Assembly (NCBI GenBank): GCA_964424355.1
Contig: CAYRIO010000001.1
Coordinates: 124,001 to 188,000, forward strand
Length of the DNA: 64,000 nt
Origin: CAZEHS01 sp964424355
Lineage (GTDB): Bacteria; Bacillota; Clostridia; Peptostreptococcales; Acidaminobacteraceae
Reading direction: 5' to 3'
The notes beneath the pieces are model-generated. The model saw nothing but the letters and a program-made list of their open reading frames with translations, ran no database searches and was not told the DNA's origin. Both the position numbers and the translations under genes were made by a program. Below, piece by piece: positions 1 to 7,454 of this stretch (position 1 is its first letter; each line of letters begins with the position of its first letter).

Positions 1-212
1 CCGTGGTAAGGGTGGAAAGGCGAGGTAAGAGCTCACCGGCGTACTGGCGACTGTACGGCCCTGTAAACCCCACCTGGAGCAAGACCAAGAAGGGACATGT
101 AAGGCGGCTGCTCGTCGCTTCCCGTAGGTAGGTCGCTTGAGCCCGGCTGGCAACAACGGGCCCAGATAGATGATTACCAGATACAGAACTCGGCTTACAG
201 ATCTGCTCACCC
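1..212 (+). ncRNA. rnpB: RNase P RNA (class A), 3' part
   Basis: This is the catalytic RNA of ribonuclease P, which trims tRNA 5' ends. Conserved blocks are visible in order: GGTAAGAGCTCACC near 24-37, the ACCCCACCTGGAGCAAGACC block near 67-86, GGCCCAGATAGATGATTACC near 159-178, and the terminal ACAGAACTCGGCTTACAG near 183-200. The 5' part, which holds the GAGGAAAGTCC-type segment, lies before the window, so the gene is partial. The exact 3' end is approximate. A terminator follows directly. Confidence 0.95.
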
Positions 213-225
213 AAAAACAAATGGA

Positions 226-254
226 CTCAACGCTTTCGGGCGTTGGGTTTTTTG
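226..254 (+). terminator. Intrinsic terminator after rnpB
   Basis: An 8-bp stem (CTCAACGC paired with GCGTTGGG, including a G-U pair) around a TTTCGG loop is followed by a run of six T. It ends the RNase P transcript. Confidence 0.9.
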
Positions 255-360
255 TTTGTTGTGTAGTAAAATAAGCAGGAAACAGGGTGTCGGAGGACGA
301 ATTATTCCAAGAGCACTATTTCGCAGCATAATCATGTAAAATAACGTAGAGGCGGGTGGG

Positions 361-666
361 ATGATGATCACGGTTGCGGCGGATATTCTTAAGACGATGG
401 CATTGAACCGCTATGGCCATATTGCGGTTTACCCGGAAAAAACGGCTGGGTGCTGAGGTGTCCTCCTGGAAATCCTGGCAGGATTCAGAAGACCCGCAGC
501 AGTGGACACGTATACGGCCTACCCCGTTGATGGTATTACGGTCTGGGTTCATCAGGATCTTGAACCGGAAAATATCGCACTGCTTGCATTAGTCCCTGCA
601 GAGGTGGGATCAGACCTGCATGATCGGGACATCCAAGTGAAATTGATTCTGAAAAAAGAAAATTAG
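361..666 (+). CDS. Small Cys-Sec motif protein, probable selenoprotein (UGA-decoded)
   Basis: An open frame runs from ATG 361 (or ATG 364) to TAG 664 with a single in-frame TGA at 454-456. AGAGG lies 8 nt before 361. Decoding the TGA as selenocysteine gives about 101 residues with a Cys-Sec pair at residues 31-32. The start (ITVAADILKTM) and the later YPVDGITVWV and VKLILKKE segments resemble the small HesB/IscA-like 'CC/Se motif' proteins of anaerobes, in which Sec alternates with Cys. A perfect hairpin sits 15 nt after the TGA. Conventional gene finders would miss this gene or split it. The alternative is a pseudogene with a nonsense mutation, but the reading frame stays protein-like on both sides of the TGA. 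The biochemical role is not established; a redox or metal-binding function is only an inference. Confidence 0.72.
454..488 (+). promoter_or_regulatory. SECIS-like element for UGA recoding
   Basis: The UGA at 454-456 is followed by a perfect 6-bp stem, AATCCT (471-476) with AGGATT (480-485), closing a GGC loop. CTG (466-468) and CAG (486-488) can extend the stem. The loop G lies 21 nt after the UGA, inside the 16-37 nt range known for bacterial SECIS elements bound by SelB, which favour a G at the start of the apical loop. Confidence 0.65.
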
Positions 667-675
667 GGGTACGAT

Positions 676-2799
676 ATGCTGAAGAAAGCCCATGTTTTTT
701 TTCTGATACTGTTCCTTCTTTCAATTTCAGTAGAAGCGTTGTGCTATTTGACGGGCTTTTGGGGACATCTGAATACTCCCATGGGCCGATTTGTGGAATC
801 GCTTTTTGTCTTGGTTCTGATCAATATGCTCATGTATCCGGTATTTATACGGATTGTCAAAGCTTTGATCCACAGATTTCAGGAAATCTGTCTGGGTTTG
901 GATCGGATAAAAACGGGGGATTACACCCGAGATATCCAGATGACCAGTCTAGGAGGTTTGTTCCAAGCGCCGGATGAGTTGAACCACATTGCAGAGGGCA
1001 TCAACCGGATGCAACTGGATGTGGCCAAAAGAGAGCAACAGCTGCTTTTCAAGCAGGAATCCATGGAAGGGCTCCTGCAGCTTCTGACAAAGCAATCCGA
1101 TGAGATTCGGGAAAACTATGAAATCTACCGGATCATCAGTGAAGAAACCAATGACGGCATGATTACCATCGATTTCGAAAATAAGAAAGTCAGTGCGATT
1201 CAAACAAAGAAAATACTGGGGTATGAGGCTTCCGATTTTGAGGATAGCTTTGAAAATTGGATGGAGCTGGTCCATCCGGAAGAACGGGAGACCCTGAGGT
1301 TGACATTTTCAGAACATTTCAACGGGAATAGCCCCCTGGTAAATCGGGAATACCGGATGAAATCCAAGGATGGGAATTGGCACTGGTTCCTGACCCGGGG
1401 TAAAAAAATCAGAAGGGACGGCAAGGCGATTTCTCTATTTGTCGGCTCCTGCACCTATATCGAAACCTGGAAAAAGGCCCAGGAATCCATTTACCGTCTG
1501 GCGTACTACAATCAGGTCAGCAATCTGCCTAACCGGTTCGCGTTCCTTGAAGCCCTTGAGCAGCGAATCCAGGTGTTTTCAAATACCAATCGGACATTTG
1601 CCCTGGTGCTGCTCAATCTGGACCGCTTTAAGCGGGTCAATGATCTGGTGGGCCATGATTCGGGAGATAATCTGATCAGTCAGGTGGCGGATTCTCTTCG
1701 GAAAATCATCAATTCATCGGATTTCCTTGGCCACCTCAATGGGGATGAGTTCGTGATTCTGGTCGAAGTCAAGGATCAAGGGGATCTGGGAAAAAAGGTG
1801 CAGACCTTGGTGGATCTGTTCAAGTACAGCTGGAGCGTGGAGGAGCGGAGTTTTCATATTACTGCCAGTGTGGGCGTTGCCACTTTCCCCGGAGATGGCA
1901 GGGCGAAAAATGACCTTCTTAAAAAGGCTGATCTGGCTTTGGCAGTTGCCAAGGAGTCCGGAGGTAATGTCGGCCGTATCTACGAACCAAGCATGAACGT
2001 GCAGATGATCGAAAAACTGGAGATTGAGAACGCCCTCCGAAAAGCGGTTCAGAATGACGAGTTCCAAGTGTATTATCAACCTAAAATCAAAGAGGATGGC
2101 TCTGTAGCTGGATTTGAAGCCTTGATGCGCTGGATTCGGGCAGGAAGCGAAGTGTCTCCGCCATCGGTGTTCATTCCCTTTGCCGAGGAAACTGGGCTGA
2201 TTGTAGAAATGGGCGATATCGTACTCCGGAAGGTCTGTCAAAAGGTGCTGGAGCTTAAGGGAAAGGGGTATGACGACCTGACGTTCTCCATCAATCTTTC
2301 TCCGGTTCAGTTTGATGACGGCCGCATTGTTGAAAAAATAAGGGCGGCCCTGCAGCAGTACGATGTATCGCCTGCTCAGCTGGAGATGGAAATTACGGAA
2401 AGCCTCGCCATGGAGAATTTCAACTATGTCAACGGTGTGCTGTCGCAGCTGAAGAGCATGGGAATCCGCATAGCTTTAGATGACTTTGGGAAAGGATACT
2501 CTTCCTTGAATTACTTGAAGCGTTTGGCGATAGATACACTGAAGGTCGATAGGGATTTTATCCGGGATATCGGGTATAATCGGGATGATGAGATTATTCT
2601 GGATCATATCATCAGCATCGCCCACGCCTTGAACCTCTTGGTTGTGGCTGAAGGGGTTGAAACCTGGGAGCAGTTCAGGTATTTGGCTGAGAGGCACTGT
2701 AATGAGTATCAGGGATACCTGTTCAGCAAACCTGTCCCGCCGGAACAGGTTTTGGAATTGTTGGAGCGTGGCTTCCCCATGCTGCAGGAATCAATTTGA
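676..2799 (+). CDS. Membrane PAS-GGDEF-EAL cyclic-di-GMP protein
   Basis: 707 residues. Two N-terminal membrane segments (about 8-28 and 43-62) are followed by a HAMP-like linker, a PAS domain (about 150-270), a GGDEF domain and a C-terminal EAL domain. The GGDEF signature reads NGDEF at 355-359, so cyclase activity may be weak or lost. The EAL domain keeps EAL at 481-483 plus INLSPVQF, DDFGKGYSS, DTLKVDR and EGVET, as expected of an active phosphodiesterase that linearises c-di-GMP. The likely role is a membrane sensor that lowers c-di-GMP in response to a signal read by the PAS domain. A PilZ-like gene follows 31 nt later, which suggests a shared signalling unit. Confidence 0.93.
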   Translation: MLKKAHVFFLILFLLSISVEALCYLTGFWGHLNTPMGRFVESLFVLVLINMLMYPVFIRIVKALIHRFQEICLGLDRIKTGDYTRDIQMTSLGGLFQAPDELNHIAEGINRMQLDVAKREQQLLFKQESMEGLLQLLTKQSDEIRENYEIYRIISEETNDGMITIDFENKKVSAIQTKKILGYEASDFEDSFENWMELVHPEERETLRLTFSEHFNGNSPLVNREYRMKSKDGNWHWFLTRGKKIRRDGKAISLFVGSCTYIETWKKAQESIYRLAYYNQVSNLPNRFAFLEALEQRIQVFSNTNRTFALVLLNLDRFKRVNDLVGHDSGDNLISQVADSLRKIINSSDFLGHLNGDEFVILVEVKDQGDLGKKVQTLVDLFKYSWSVEERSFHITASVGVATFPGDGRAKNDLLKKADLALAVAKESGGNVGRIYEPSMNVQMIEKLEIENALRKAVQNDEFQVYYQPKIKEDGSVAGFEALMRWIRAGSEVSPPSVFIPFAEETGLIVEMGDIVLRKVCQKVLELKGKGYDDLTFSINLSPVQFDDGRIVEKIRAALQQYDVSPAQLEMEITESLAMENFNYVNGVLSQLKSMGIRIALDDFGKGYSSLNYLKRLAIDTLKVDRDFIRDIGYNRDDEIILDHIISIAHALNLLVVAEGVETWEQFRYLAERHCNEYQGYLFSKPVPPEQVLELLERGFPMLQESI

Positions 2800-2830
2800 A
2801 GAGATGGCGAAATGAAGGGGTAGTGATGGG

Positions 2831-3166
2831 ATGCCGTGTACGTTGGATATACTTAAATACAACTATTTGGAACGGATTGCTTGTACGAATTATTACCACG
2901 AAGGGCAGCCGATCAGACCGGACCACCCCGTAGAAATCATCATGCTGGGCCTTTCCGAACTGGGGATGGCCGCAATTTCCGAGTACGAATTTCAGATTGG
3001 GGATATTCTGATTTATGATATCAAGTTAGATGGCATCCCATATGATAAACTGATGGGAGAAGTCCTGTGCAGTGTGATTCAGGGCTATATGTACCGCATG
3101 GATATCCGTTTTTTAGGGATGCCCAATACACTTTTCGACAAAATAAAAATAATGATGAATAACTAG
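2831..3166 (+). CDS. Degenerate PilZ-like small protein
   Basis: 111 residues with a PilZ-like core: a LSELGMA segment in place of the usual DxSxxG, then a GDILIYDIKLDG strand pair and a final YRMDIRFLGMP strand. The N-terminal RxxxR c-di-GMP contact of true PilZ domains is not clear, so ligand binding is doubtful. The position right after an EAL protein supports a c-di-GMP-linked role. The start at ATG 2831 has an AAGGGG-type ribosome site. hpt starts 12 nt after the stop. Confidence 0.6.
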   Translation: MPCTLDILKYNYLERIACTNYYHEGQPIRPDHPVEIIMLGLSELGMAAISEYEFQIGDILIYDIKLDGIPYDKLMGEVLCSVIQGYMYRMDIRFLGMPNTLFDKIKIMMNN

Positions 3167-3178
3167 GAGGCAAACACA

Positions 3179-3715
3179 ATGATTAAAGACGTAAAGGACG
3201 TGTTGTTTGACGAGGCAGCCTTGGCAGCAAAGGTGAAGGCTCTGGGAGAACAGATCACGAAGGATTACCATGGCGAGGATCTGTTGGTGATCGGTATCCT
3301 GAAAGGCGCCAATGTGTTCATGGGGGATTTGATCCGAAAGATCGATCTGCCGATTCAGATCGATTTCATGGCGGTATCCAGCTATGGTCACAGCACACAG
3401 AGCTCCGGTGTTGTCAAAATCAACAAGGATCTTGACTGTGAGGTTGAAGGGCGCAACGTTCTGATTGTTGAAGACATCGTCGATACCGGACTGACGCTGA
3501 AATATTTGGCAGAAAACCTGCATTCCAGAGGCTTGAAATCCCTGAAAATCTGTGCGCTTCTGGATAAGCCCGAGCGTCGGAAAACAGAAATCAAGATTGA
3601 TTACAAGGGTTTCGATATTCCAGATGTGTTCATTGTTGGGTATGGCATCGATTATGCGGAGAAATATCGAAATCTGCCCTTTGTCGCCAGCTTAAAAGAG
3701 GAAGTGTACGCTTAA
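3179..3715 (+). CDS. hpt: Hypoxanthine phosphoribosyltransferase
   Basis: 178 residues, normal for the family. It joins hypoxanthine or guanine to PRPP to give IMP or GMP (purine salvage, cytosol). The PRPP-binding motif VLIVEDIVDTGLTL is intact, as are the early GILKGANVF loop, the flexible-loop SSYGHST segment and the C-terminal VGYGIDYAEKYRNLP. AGGAGG precedes the ATG. The stop overlaps the start of the next gene by one base, so the two are probably translated together. Confidence 0.96.
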   Translation: MIKDVKDVLFDEAALAAKVKALGEQITKDYHGEDLLVIGILKGANVFMGDLIRKIDLPIQIDFMAVSSYGHSTQSSGVVKINKDLDCEVEGRNVLIVEDIVDTGLTLKYLAENLHSRGLKSLKICALLDKPERRKTEIKIDYKGFDIPDVFIVGYGIDYAEKYRNLPFVASLKEEVYA

Positions 3716-4302
3716 TGGACCCGAAGCCGCGCATCCTGGTTCTGCTGGGCTCCCCGCGCAGGGGTAAGAATTCAGAAACCCTGGCAGACCATTTTTTAGC
3801 GCCCTTGGCGCAGTCGGGCGCTCAGATTACCAAAATCCACGTCTCCGATCTGCTGATCAAAGCCTGTACCGGCTGTGACGCCTGTCAGAAAACCGGCGCC
3901 TGTATCCTGAAGGATGATATGCCCCAGGTGTATGACGCTCTCGATCAAGCCGATTGGGTGGTGCTGGTATCCCCGGTCTACTTCAATTCCGTTACGGGAA
4001 GCCTGAAGGTCCTGATTGACCGCTGCCAGGTGTACTGGGCAAAAAAATTCATTTTGAAAAACCCCCCGGTGAAAACCAACAGGAAAGGCTTCCTGTTGAT
4101 GAGCGCCGGCATCACCCAAACCGTGGAGACACTGAACGGATCCTGGCGGGTGGTGGATTATTTTTTTAAGGCCCAGGATATCGTGTTCCAGGATTACCTG
4201 TGCCTGGATCGGACAGACTCCGGTGATGCTGCCCATTTTCAAGTGATCCACCAGAGGGCTGCGGCGATGGCTGCTCAAGCATTGACGGATACACCAAAGT
4301 AA
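3715..4302 (+). CDS. Flavodoxin-fold NAD(P)H-dependent oxidoreductase with Cys cluster
   Basis: 195 residues of the NADPH-dependent FMN reductase / iron-sulfur flavoprotein type. The N-terminal LLGSPRRGKNSETLADHF segment is the FMN-phosphate loop. The CTGCDACQKTGAC segment near residues 50-63 has the compact Cys spacing seen in family members that hold a [4Fe-4S] cluster. VLVSPVYFNSVTGSLKVLIDR is the usual flavin-binding strand and helix. The substrate is unknown. It shares one base with the hpt stop, and a strong terminator follows. Confidence 0.85.
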   Translation: MDPKPRILVLLGSPRRGKNSETLADHFLAPLAQSGAQITKIHVSDLLIKACTGCDACQKTGACILKDDMPQVYDALDQADWVVLVSPVYFNSVTGSLKVLIDRCQVYWAKKFILKNPPVKTNRKGFLLMSAGITQTVETLNGSWRVVDYFFKAQDIVFQDYLCLDRTDSGDAAHFQVIHQRAAAMAAQALTDTPK

Positions 4303-4343
4303 AGGCCTGCGCACCCCCCTTTTGTAAAACATCTCTGTATCCA

Positions 4344-4387
4344 AACAGCCATGGCGATGATACACTTTCATCCCATGGCTGTTTTTT
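4344..4387 (+). terminator. Intrinsic terminator after hpt-oxidoreductase
   Basis: AACAGCCATGG pairs with CCATGGCTGTT around an inner GATGA/TCATC stem, and six T follow. It ends the operon that contains hpt. Confidence 0.9.
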
Positions 4388-4406
4388 ATGATTTTGCGGT
4401 TGGTGT

Positions 4407-4434
4407 TTGACTTTTCCCCGGCAGGGAATATAAT
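4407..4434 (+). promoter_or_regulatory. Sigma-A promoter for pduL-deoC
   Basis: TTGACT (4407-4412) and TATAAT (4429-4434) are separated by 16 bp, about 45 bp before the pduL start and just after a terminator. Confidence 0.75.
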
Positions 4435-4479
4435 TGAATTAAAGTATTCTGTATACACATTTCAGGGAGGAACTCATTC

Positions 4480-5052
4480 ATGAGCAAGAAACTTATACCT
4501 GTCGGACTGTCAAATCGCCACGTTCATCTCAGCAAAGACCACATTGACATTTTGTTTGGTGCAGGACACCAGCTGACTGTTTTCAAAGACCTTTCCCAAC
4601 CGGGACAATATGCCGCCGATGAGAAAATCGATGTTGTAGGCCCTAAGGGCACGCTTTCCATGCGCGTGTTAGGCCCGGCCCGCGGTGGTTCACAGCTGGA
4701 GATTTCTCTAGCGGACGGATTCGTTCTGGGGGTAAAACCGCCGGTCCGGAATTCCGGTGATATTGCGGACAGCCCTGGCGCCAAGCTTGTAGGCCCCAAA
4801 GGTGAAGTGACAATCACAGAGGGCATCATCGCTGCTGCCCGCCACGTACACATGCACACCACTGATGGCGAAGCCTTCGGCGTGCAGGACAAACAGATCA
4901 TTTCAATTAAAACAGAAGGCCCCAGAGGACTTATCTTCAATAATGTCCTGTGCCGTGTTCATGAAACGTACGCTCTGGAGTTCCATGTGGATGTTGAAGA
5001 GGGGAACGCTGCAGGCTTGAAAAACGGAGCCATGGTAGAACTTATAAAGTAG
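4480..5052 (+). CDS. pduL: PduL-type phosphotransacylase
   Basis: 190 residues. It exchanges CoA and phosphate on acyl groups (acyl-CoA to acyl-phosphate), feeding substrate-level phosphorylation. The zinc-binding parts typical of PduL are present: NRHVHLS near the start and ARHVHMHTTD near residue 125. The protein begins almost at the catalytic domain, with no N-terminal encapsulation helix, so it is probably cytosolic and not a microcompartment lumen enzyme. It is followed after 7 nt by deoC. The deoC product glyceraldehyde-3-P plus acetaldehyde could supply acetyl-CoA for PduL, but the link is inferred. AGGGAGG precedes the start. Confidence 0.93.
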   Translation: MSKKLIPVGLSNRHVHLSKDHIDILFGAGHQLTVFKDLSQPGQYAADEKIDVVGPKGTLSMRVLGPARGGSQLEISLADGFVLGVKPPVRNSGDIADSPGAKLVGPKGEVTITEGIIAAARHVHMHTTDGEAFGVQDKQIISIKTEGPRGLIFNNVLCRVHETYALEFHVDVEEGNAAGLKNGAMVELIK

Positions 5053-5059
5053 GTGGATT

Positions 5060-5728
5060 ATGAATCTGGCAAAATATATCGATCATACGGTCCTGAAGGC
5101 CGACACCCCGCGGGATGCGGTGCTGAAAGTATGTCAGGAAGCAAGGGACAACGGGTTCTTCTCAGTGTGTGTGAATCCGTACTATGTTCCCTTGGTGAAA
5201 TCCGAATTGAACGGAACCGATGTCAAGGTGTGCAGCGTTATCGGATTCCCGCTGGGGGCCAGCACATCTGTCATTAAAGCATTGGAAGCGAAGCAGGCTA
5301 TTGCGGATGGGGCCGATGAGATTGACATGGTCATCAATGTATCTGCACTGAAGAACGGCGAACTGGACGTTTTCGAGTCAGACATCCGTGCTGTAGTCGA
5401 AGCCTGTCATGGAAAAGCGTTGCTGAAGGTAATCATCGAGACCTGCTTATTGACGGACCAGGAAAAGGTTACGGCCTGTGAACTGGCAGTCAAAGCCGGA
5501 GCGAATTTTGTAAAAACTTCCACGGGATTCAGCACCGGCGGAGCAACGGTTGCGGACATCGAGCTGATGCGTCGGACCGTTGGGCCGAATATCGGCGTGA
5601 AGGCTTCCGGGGGTGTCAGGGACCGAGAAACCGCACTGGCACTGGTACAGGCCGGTGCATCACGGATCGGAGCCAGTGCTTCTGTGGCGATTGTTTCCGG
5701 TGAAAATGCTGCTCAAGGCGGTTATTGA
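5060..5728 (+). CDS. deoC: Deoxyribose-phosphate aldolase
   Basis: 222 residues, full length. It splits 2-deoxyribose-5-phosphate into acetaldehyde and glyceraldehyde-3-phosphate. Family signatures are all seen: VIGFPLGA, EIDMVIN, KVIIET, and FVKTSTGF with the Schiff-base Lys, followed by GVKASGG. It lies 7 nt after pduL in one operon and is closed by a terminator. Confidence 0.97.
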   Translation: MNLAKYIDHTVLKADTPRDAVLKVCQEARDNGFFSVCVNPYYVPLVKSELNGTDVKVCSVIGFPLGASTSVIKALEAKQAIADGADEIDMVINVSALKNGELDVFESDIRAVVEACHGKALLKVIIETCLLTDQEKVTACELAVKAGANFVKTSTGFSTGGATVADIELMRRTVGPNIGVKASGGVRDRETALALVQAGASRIGASASVAIVSGENAAQGGY

Positions 5729-5748
5729 GAAAAATATACTGAATTTTG

Positions 5749-5786
5749 AAAGAATCCTTTTATGTTAAAGGATTCTTTCTTTTTTT
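5749..5786 (+). terminator. Intrinsic terminator after deoC
   Basis: AAAGAATCCTTT (5749-5760) pairs perfectly with AAAGGATTCTTT (5767-5778), followed by a run of T. It separates deoC from the FapA-like gene and rules out a translation start inside it. Confidence 0.93.
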
Positions 5787-5859
5787 GTCGAATAATGTAT
5801 ATAACGTACATGGCAAAACTAACAATTTATGTATTGCCAGGATCCCAGGAGGAAAGATT

Positions 5860-7443
5860 GTGGAGATTTTCAGCAACGATTTCTTTGTGATTGATGTGGA
5901 CCAGGGGAATGTGAACATCAGCGTAACACACCCAGGGTACGAGATAAAGGAATTCTCAAAGGTGACGGAACTGTTTCCAAGGTTGAAACTCACGGGATAT
6001 GGGGCGTTAACCAAGTCCTTGCAGACAGCGGATAAGGCCTCAGTCATGATCGGTACCTGGCGCGATAAAATAGAGTTGGAGCTCAGCAAGAATGAAATGT
6101 CCGCCTATGTCAGACTGAATATGACTGCCGACGAAATCCAGACGGAAAGAAATGATTTAGGAAACGAAATCGTTTCACTTTTGAATAGCAACGATATCCG
6201 CAATGGCATTCAACGGGAAGTCTTCACCATGGAGATGCTGCCGGGGCAGAAATTTTTGGTAGCTGAAGGGATCCCTGCGATCCACGGTGAGGATGCCGAG
6301 GTCCGTTACTATCAACTGGGTGAGAAAAAACCGGTGATGAGAGTCGATGGATCCGTGAATCACTACGAATTGAATCTTATTGATCAGGTATATAAAGGGG
6401 ACTGGCTGGGTGAAAAGATTCCCCCAACGGAGGGGAAACCGGGTGTTACGGTGAATGGAAAACCCTTGAAACCCAAAGACGGTCGGGATAAACGATTAAA
6501 ATATGACCCCAAAACCGTAGATGAAACCAACGAGGGCGATCGGGTCATTTTGACTGCCAAGGTAAACGGGGCGGTTCGCTACCGGGACGGAAAGGTGGCT
6601 GTAGATAACCACCTGATTATCAACGGCAATGTCAACTACGCCACCGGGAATATCGATTTTGACGGATTCGTCACCATTGATGGAACCGTTGAGGATGGCT
6701 TTATTGTGGTGGCTGAGCGGGATATCACAATCAATGGGGATATGGGGATCGGCGCTGTCGGGCGCATTGAATCCCGCAGTGGCAGCATCCTCATTAAGGG
6801 GGGCGTAAACGGCAAGGGAACAGCTGAAATCCTTGCGGGCAACAATATCTATGTGAAATTCTCAAATGAGGCAAACCTGACGGCCGGGCAGAGCATCAAC
6901 GTGGGTCTGTATGCCTTGGACAGCATCCTGAGATCCAAGAAAATATATGCGAATCCCCAGGTGGGAAAGCTGATCGGCGGCGAAATCCATGCGGAGCATC
7001 AAGTGGTTACCGGCAGCATCGGCAATAAATATGAGAAGCGCACGTTGGTCAATGTCAAAGGCTTCGAGCGGCTCAATGTCAAAGAAGAATTGGACGATGT
7101 GCTGATCCGGTATCGGGAACTGGTCAAGGAAGCGGATGCTGTGCGCCGCCAATTGGAGATTTTTGAGGCGAATATGTCAAAGCTGGATGAAAAGGCTCTG
7201 GCAACCTATAAGATGTTGTCTCTGCAGTATGAGGGGATTCTAGATGAGGCATTGAAGCTGAACGGGCGCATTACAGAGCTTCAGGAAATTCTAAAAACCA
7301 AGGGTGAAGGGGAAGTGAAAGTCATCCAGGCGGTGTATCCCAAGACCATGCTTGAGATCAAGAATATGCAGAAAAAAGTGCGGGAGTTGACCACGGGTTC
7401 CTTCTACGTGAAGGATCGGGGCCTGCATTTTGAAGATAATTAG
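5860..7443 (+). CDS. FapA/DUF342 family protein
   Basis: 527 residues from the GTG at 5860. I chose this start because AGGAGG (5847-5852) lies 7 nt before it; the open frame extends upstream, but only through the deoC terminator. Family features in order are an N-terminal variable domain, the LTAKVNGAVRYRDGKV region, and then the glycine-rich beta-helix repeats (GNVNYATGNIDFDGFVTIDGTV, IKGGVNGKG, IGGEIHAEHQVVTGSIG). A C-terminal coiled coil lies roughly at residues 415-500. DUF342/FapA proteins are linked to flagellar or polar organisation, but the molecular role is unclear. A multi-GAF protein follows 11 nt later. Confidence 0.85.
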   Translation: MEIFSNDFFVIDVDQGNVNISVTHPGYEIKEFSKVTELFPRLKLTGYGALTKSLQTADKASVMIGTWRDKIELELSKNEMSAYVRLNMTADEIQTERNDLGNEIVSLLNSNDIRNGIQREVFTMEMLPGQKFLVAEGIPAIHGEDAEVRYYQLGEKKPVMRVDGSVNHYELNLIDQVYKGDWLGEKIPPTEGKPGVTVNGKPLKPKDGRDKRLKYDPKTVDETNEGDRVILTAKVNGAVRYRDGKVAVDNHLIINGNVNYATGNIDFDGFVTIDGTVEDGFIVVAERDITINGDMGIGAVGRIESRSGSILIKGGVNGKGTAEILAGNNIYVKFSNEANLTAGQSINVGLYALDSILRSKKIYANPQVGKLIGGEIHAEHQVVTGSIGNKYEKRTLVNVKGFERLNVKEELDDVLIRYRELVKEADAVRRQLEIFEANMSKLDEKALATYKMLSLQYEGILDEALKLNGRITELQEILKTKGEGEVKVIQAVYPKTMLEIKNMQKKVRELTTGSFYVKDRGLHFEDN

Positions 7444-7454
7444 GGGAGGCTTAC

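Noticed and set aside
4480..5052. pduL as a microcompartment enzyme of the cut locus.
   Set aside because: It has no N-terminal encapsulation peptide and pairs with deoC far from the shell genes, so a general metabolic role is more likely.
5746..5859. Upstream extension of the FapA-like protein.
   Set aside because: It runs through the deoC intrinsic terminator and lacks a ribosome site; GTG 5860 has AGGAGG at the right distance.
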